Made by a program: the position numbers and the translations under genes. The notes beneath the pieces were generated by a model. The model saw nothing but the letters and a program-made list of their open reading frames with translations. It made no database searches and was not told where the DNA came from. Source: Neckera pumila (taxonomy: Eukaryota > Streptophyta > Bryopsida > Hypnales > Neckeraceae). From it: DNA of 64,000 nt. The stretch spans positions 18,087,660-18,151,659 of the forward strand of contig OZ018414.1 of assembly GCA_963969595.1 (NCBI GenBank), in the 5' to 3' direction. This document shows, piece by piece, positions 62,699-64,000 of the stretch. Position 1 is the stretch's first letter; each line of letters begins with the position of its first letter.

Positions 62699-63024
62699 TT
62701 GAGTCTATACTGATTATGAACTTGTGTTGATACAAATACTGATACAAGCATTCCCAACAAGGTTTTTTTTAGTGATCTTTTGCTAAAAAGCAATGATTTT
62801 TTTTTCAGGAAATGTTTTGGTGGGATATTCTTGCTTTCACAGTGGATGAAATCATAAAATATTATCAAATGTTGGGACCGTATGGCTCTATTGAGGATGA
62901 ATGTACACTCTTTTGGATGCAAAAATAAAATTCCATCCATATATTGCAAGTTTCATCCATTTTCATGAATGTAAATAGTTTCTTCACTACAACAATAAAG
63001 TTTGCTTTCCACCCTACCTATTAA

Positions 63025-63936
63025 CCTTTAAAGGCCCAAGGCATTTTTGGGCTCCAAAACCATTGAAAATTTGCCATTTCTGCTGCGATCACTCAAGAAA
63101 CCAAAAAAAAAACTTTTTTTTCAAGAATCTAACATTAGGATCTTGTACTACACTTGTCTTAGAGTATGTGGTAAAAATTTCCTGAAGTTTGACTTTACAG
63201 ATTGGAAAATATTAGCATTTGAAGTTGGAAAAAGAAATTTTCTTGAATTGTGGCGTGCAATTTCATATGACTTTGACAGCCATTTGAAGATTTGTTTTGC
63301 ACTACACACCATTGGGTTAAATTTTTTTATTTTGAAAATTTGAGTTGAGACTCAGAGAATTTTTTTTTCAAAATGTCAAAACTTGATTTTCACATATAAA
63401 AAAATTGTCAAATAAAAGTAGATCCAAAATTGAATGAAACACTAAATCATTAATAGCTCTTAGATGGAATTAGAATACCATAATCCCAACAGTGGGATTG
63501 TTTTTGCAAACAAAGTTAGTCTTTTCAAAAAAAAATTGATAAAATTTGAAACTTGCATTCAAAAATGAATTCTAAAAGTTGTTTTTCTAAAAATGATGCT
63601 AGATTGTCCAAAAAACAAGATTGTCTATAACTTTCTCATTTCTGAGTCCAAATAGAATGAATCGAAGTTTCAAATGTAGACAAAAACATGATCTTTGAGA
63701 AGAAAAAAATTTTAAAAATTAAAATACAATTTTTTATAACTTTTTTTACCTGGCGAGTTGCTTTTTTGACTTCGGGTGGCATAACTTTTGCTTTTGGGCA
63801 CCGATTGAAAAAAAACTATATTTTTAGAAAGCTAATTTGATTTCCTATCTTCCAAAAAAAGTTTCAAAAAATCAAGCCAAAATTTCAGATCACACGAGCC
63901 TGCCCAAAATCCCAAGGGGACTTTAGGCTTTAGGGG
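63025..63936. mobile_element. TTAA-family element E
   Basis: A 912 bp element with left end CCTTTAAAGGCCC and right end complementary to CCCCTAAAGCC, flanked by TTAA at 63021-63024 and 63937-63940. The 98-codon plus frame inside it (63047-63343) is not protein-like. Confidence 0.88.
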
Positions 63937-64000
63937 TTAAAAATGAAAAAAAATGTACACCAAGGACAAATAAGTATGTGGGTAATAATAGGATTTCATT

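Overview
This window reads as nuclear DNA of a green plant (a streptophyte: land plant or close algal relative). The genes have many short GT-AG introns. Their products are plant-type: a chloroplast-type fructose-1,6-bisphosphatase without the redox loop, a thylakoid-lumen Psb27/LPA19 protein and the plant form of tyrosylprotein sulfotransferase. Intergenic DNA is very AT-rich and packed with small non-autonomous DNA transposons. Lineage below streptophyte cannot be fixed from the sequence. FANCL keeps an animal-like N-terminal ELF domain that Arabidopsis FANCL appears to lack, which argues against a simple Arabidopsis-like relative.

Layout. 1-0.55 kb: first exon of the 26S proteasome ATPase RPT1 (minus), the rest lying off the left edge. 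0.55-6 kb: AT-rich, no gene. 6.5-8.5 kb: FBPase II (minus, 3 exons), with an unrecognised exon-like stretch upstream on the plus strand. 9.5-25.3 kb: gene-free and full of repeats. 25.3-27.0 kb: LPA19/Psb27-H2 (plus, 3 exons). 28.4-33.7 kb: FANCL (plus, about 13 exons). 35.4-39.7 kb: GRWD1/Rrb1-like WD40 protein (minus, 12 exons), tail-to-tail with FANCL. 39.8-41.0 kb: a direct duplication bracketing a truncated coding-like fragment. 41-54 kb: gene-free repeats. 54.3-57.4 kb: a small unrecognised two-exon gene (minus) plus rearranged, partly inverted copies of it. 58.0-61.9 kb: TPST (plus, 11 exons). 62-64 kb: more transposons.

The genes are unrelated housekeeping functions (protein turnover, carbon metabolism, PSII assembly, DNA crosslink repair, ribosome biogenesis, peptide sulfation); nothing suggests an operon or a functional cluster.

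The most notable structure is a family of about 0.9 kb elements with ends resembling CCCCTAAAGGACC, each flanked by TTAA. Six near-complete copies are present. One sits inside another, and the interrupted copy shows directly that the duplicated target is TTAA. TTAA target choice and C-rich ends are hallmarks of piggyBac, a superfamily not normally associated with plants. Other repeats are TTA-flanked Tourist/Harbinger-like MITEs, a family with CATTAG ends, and several long foldbacks that could give hairpin RNA.
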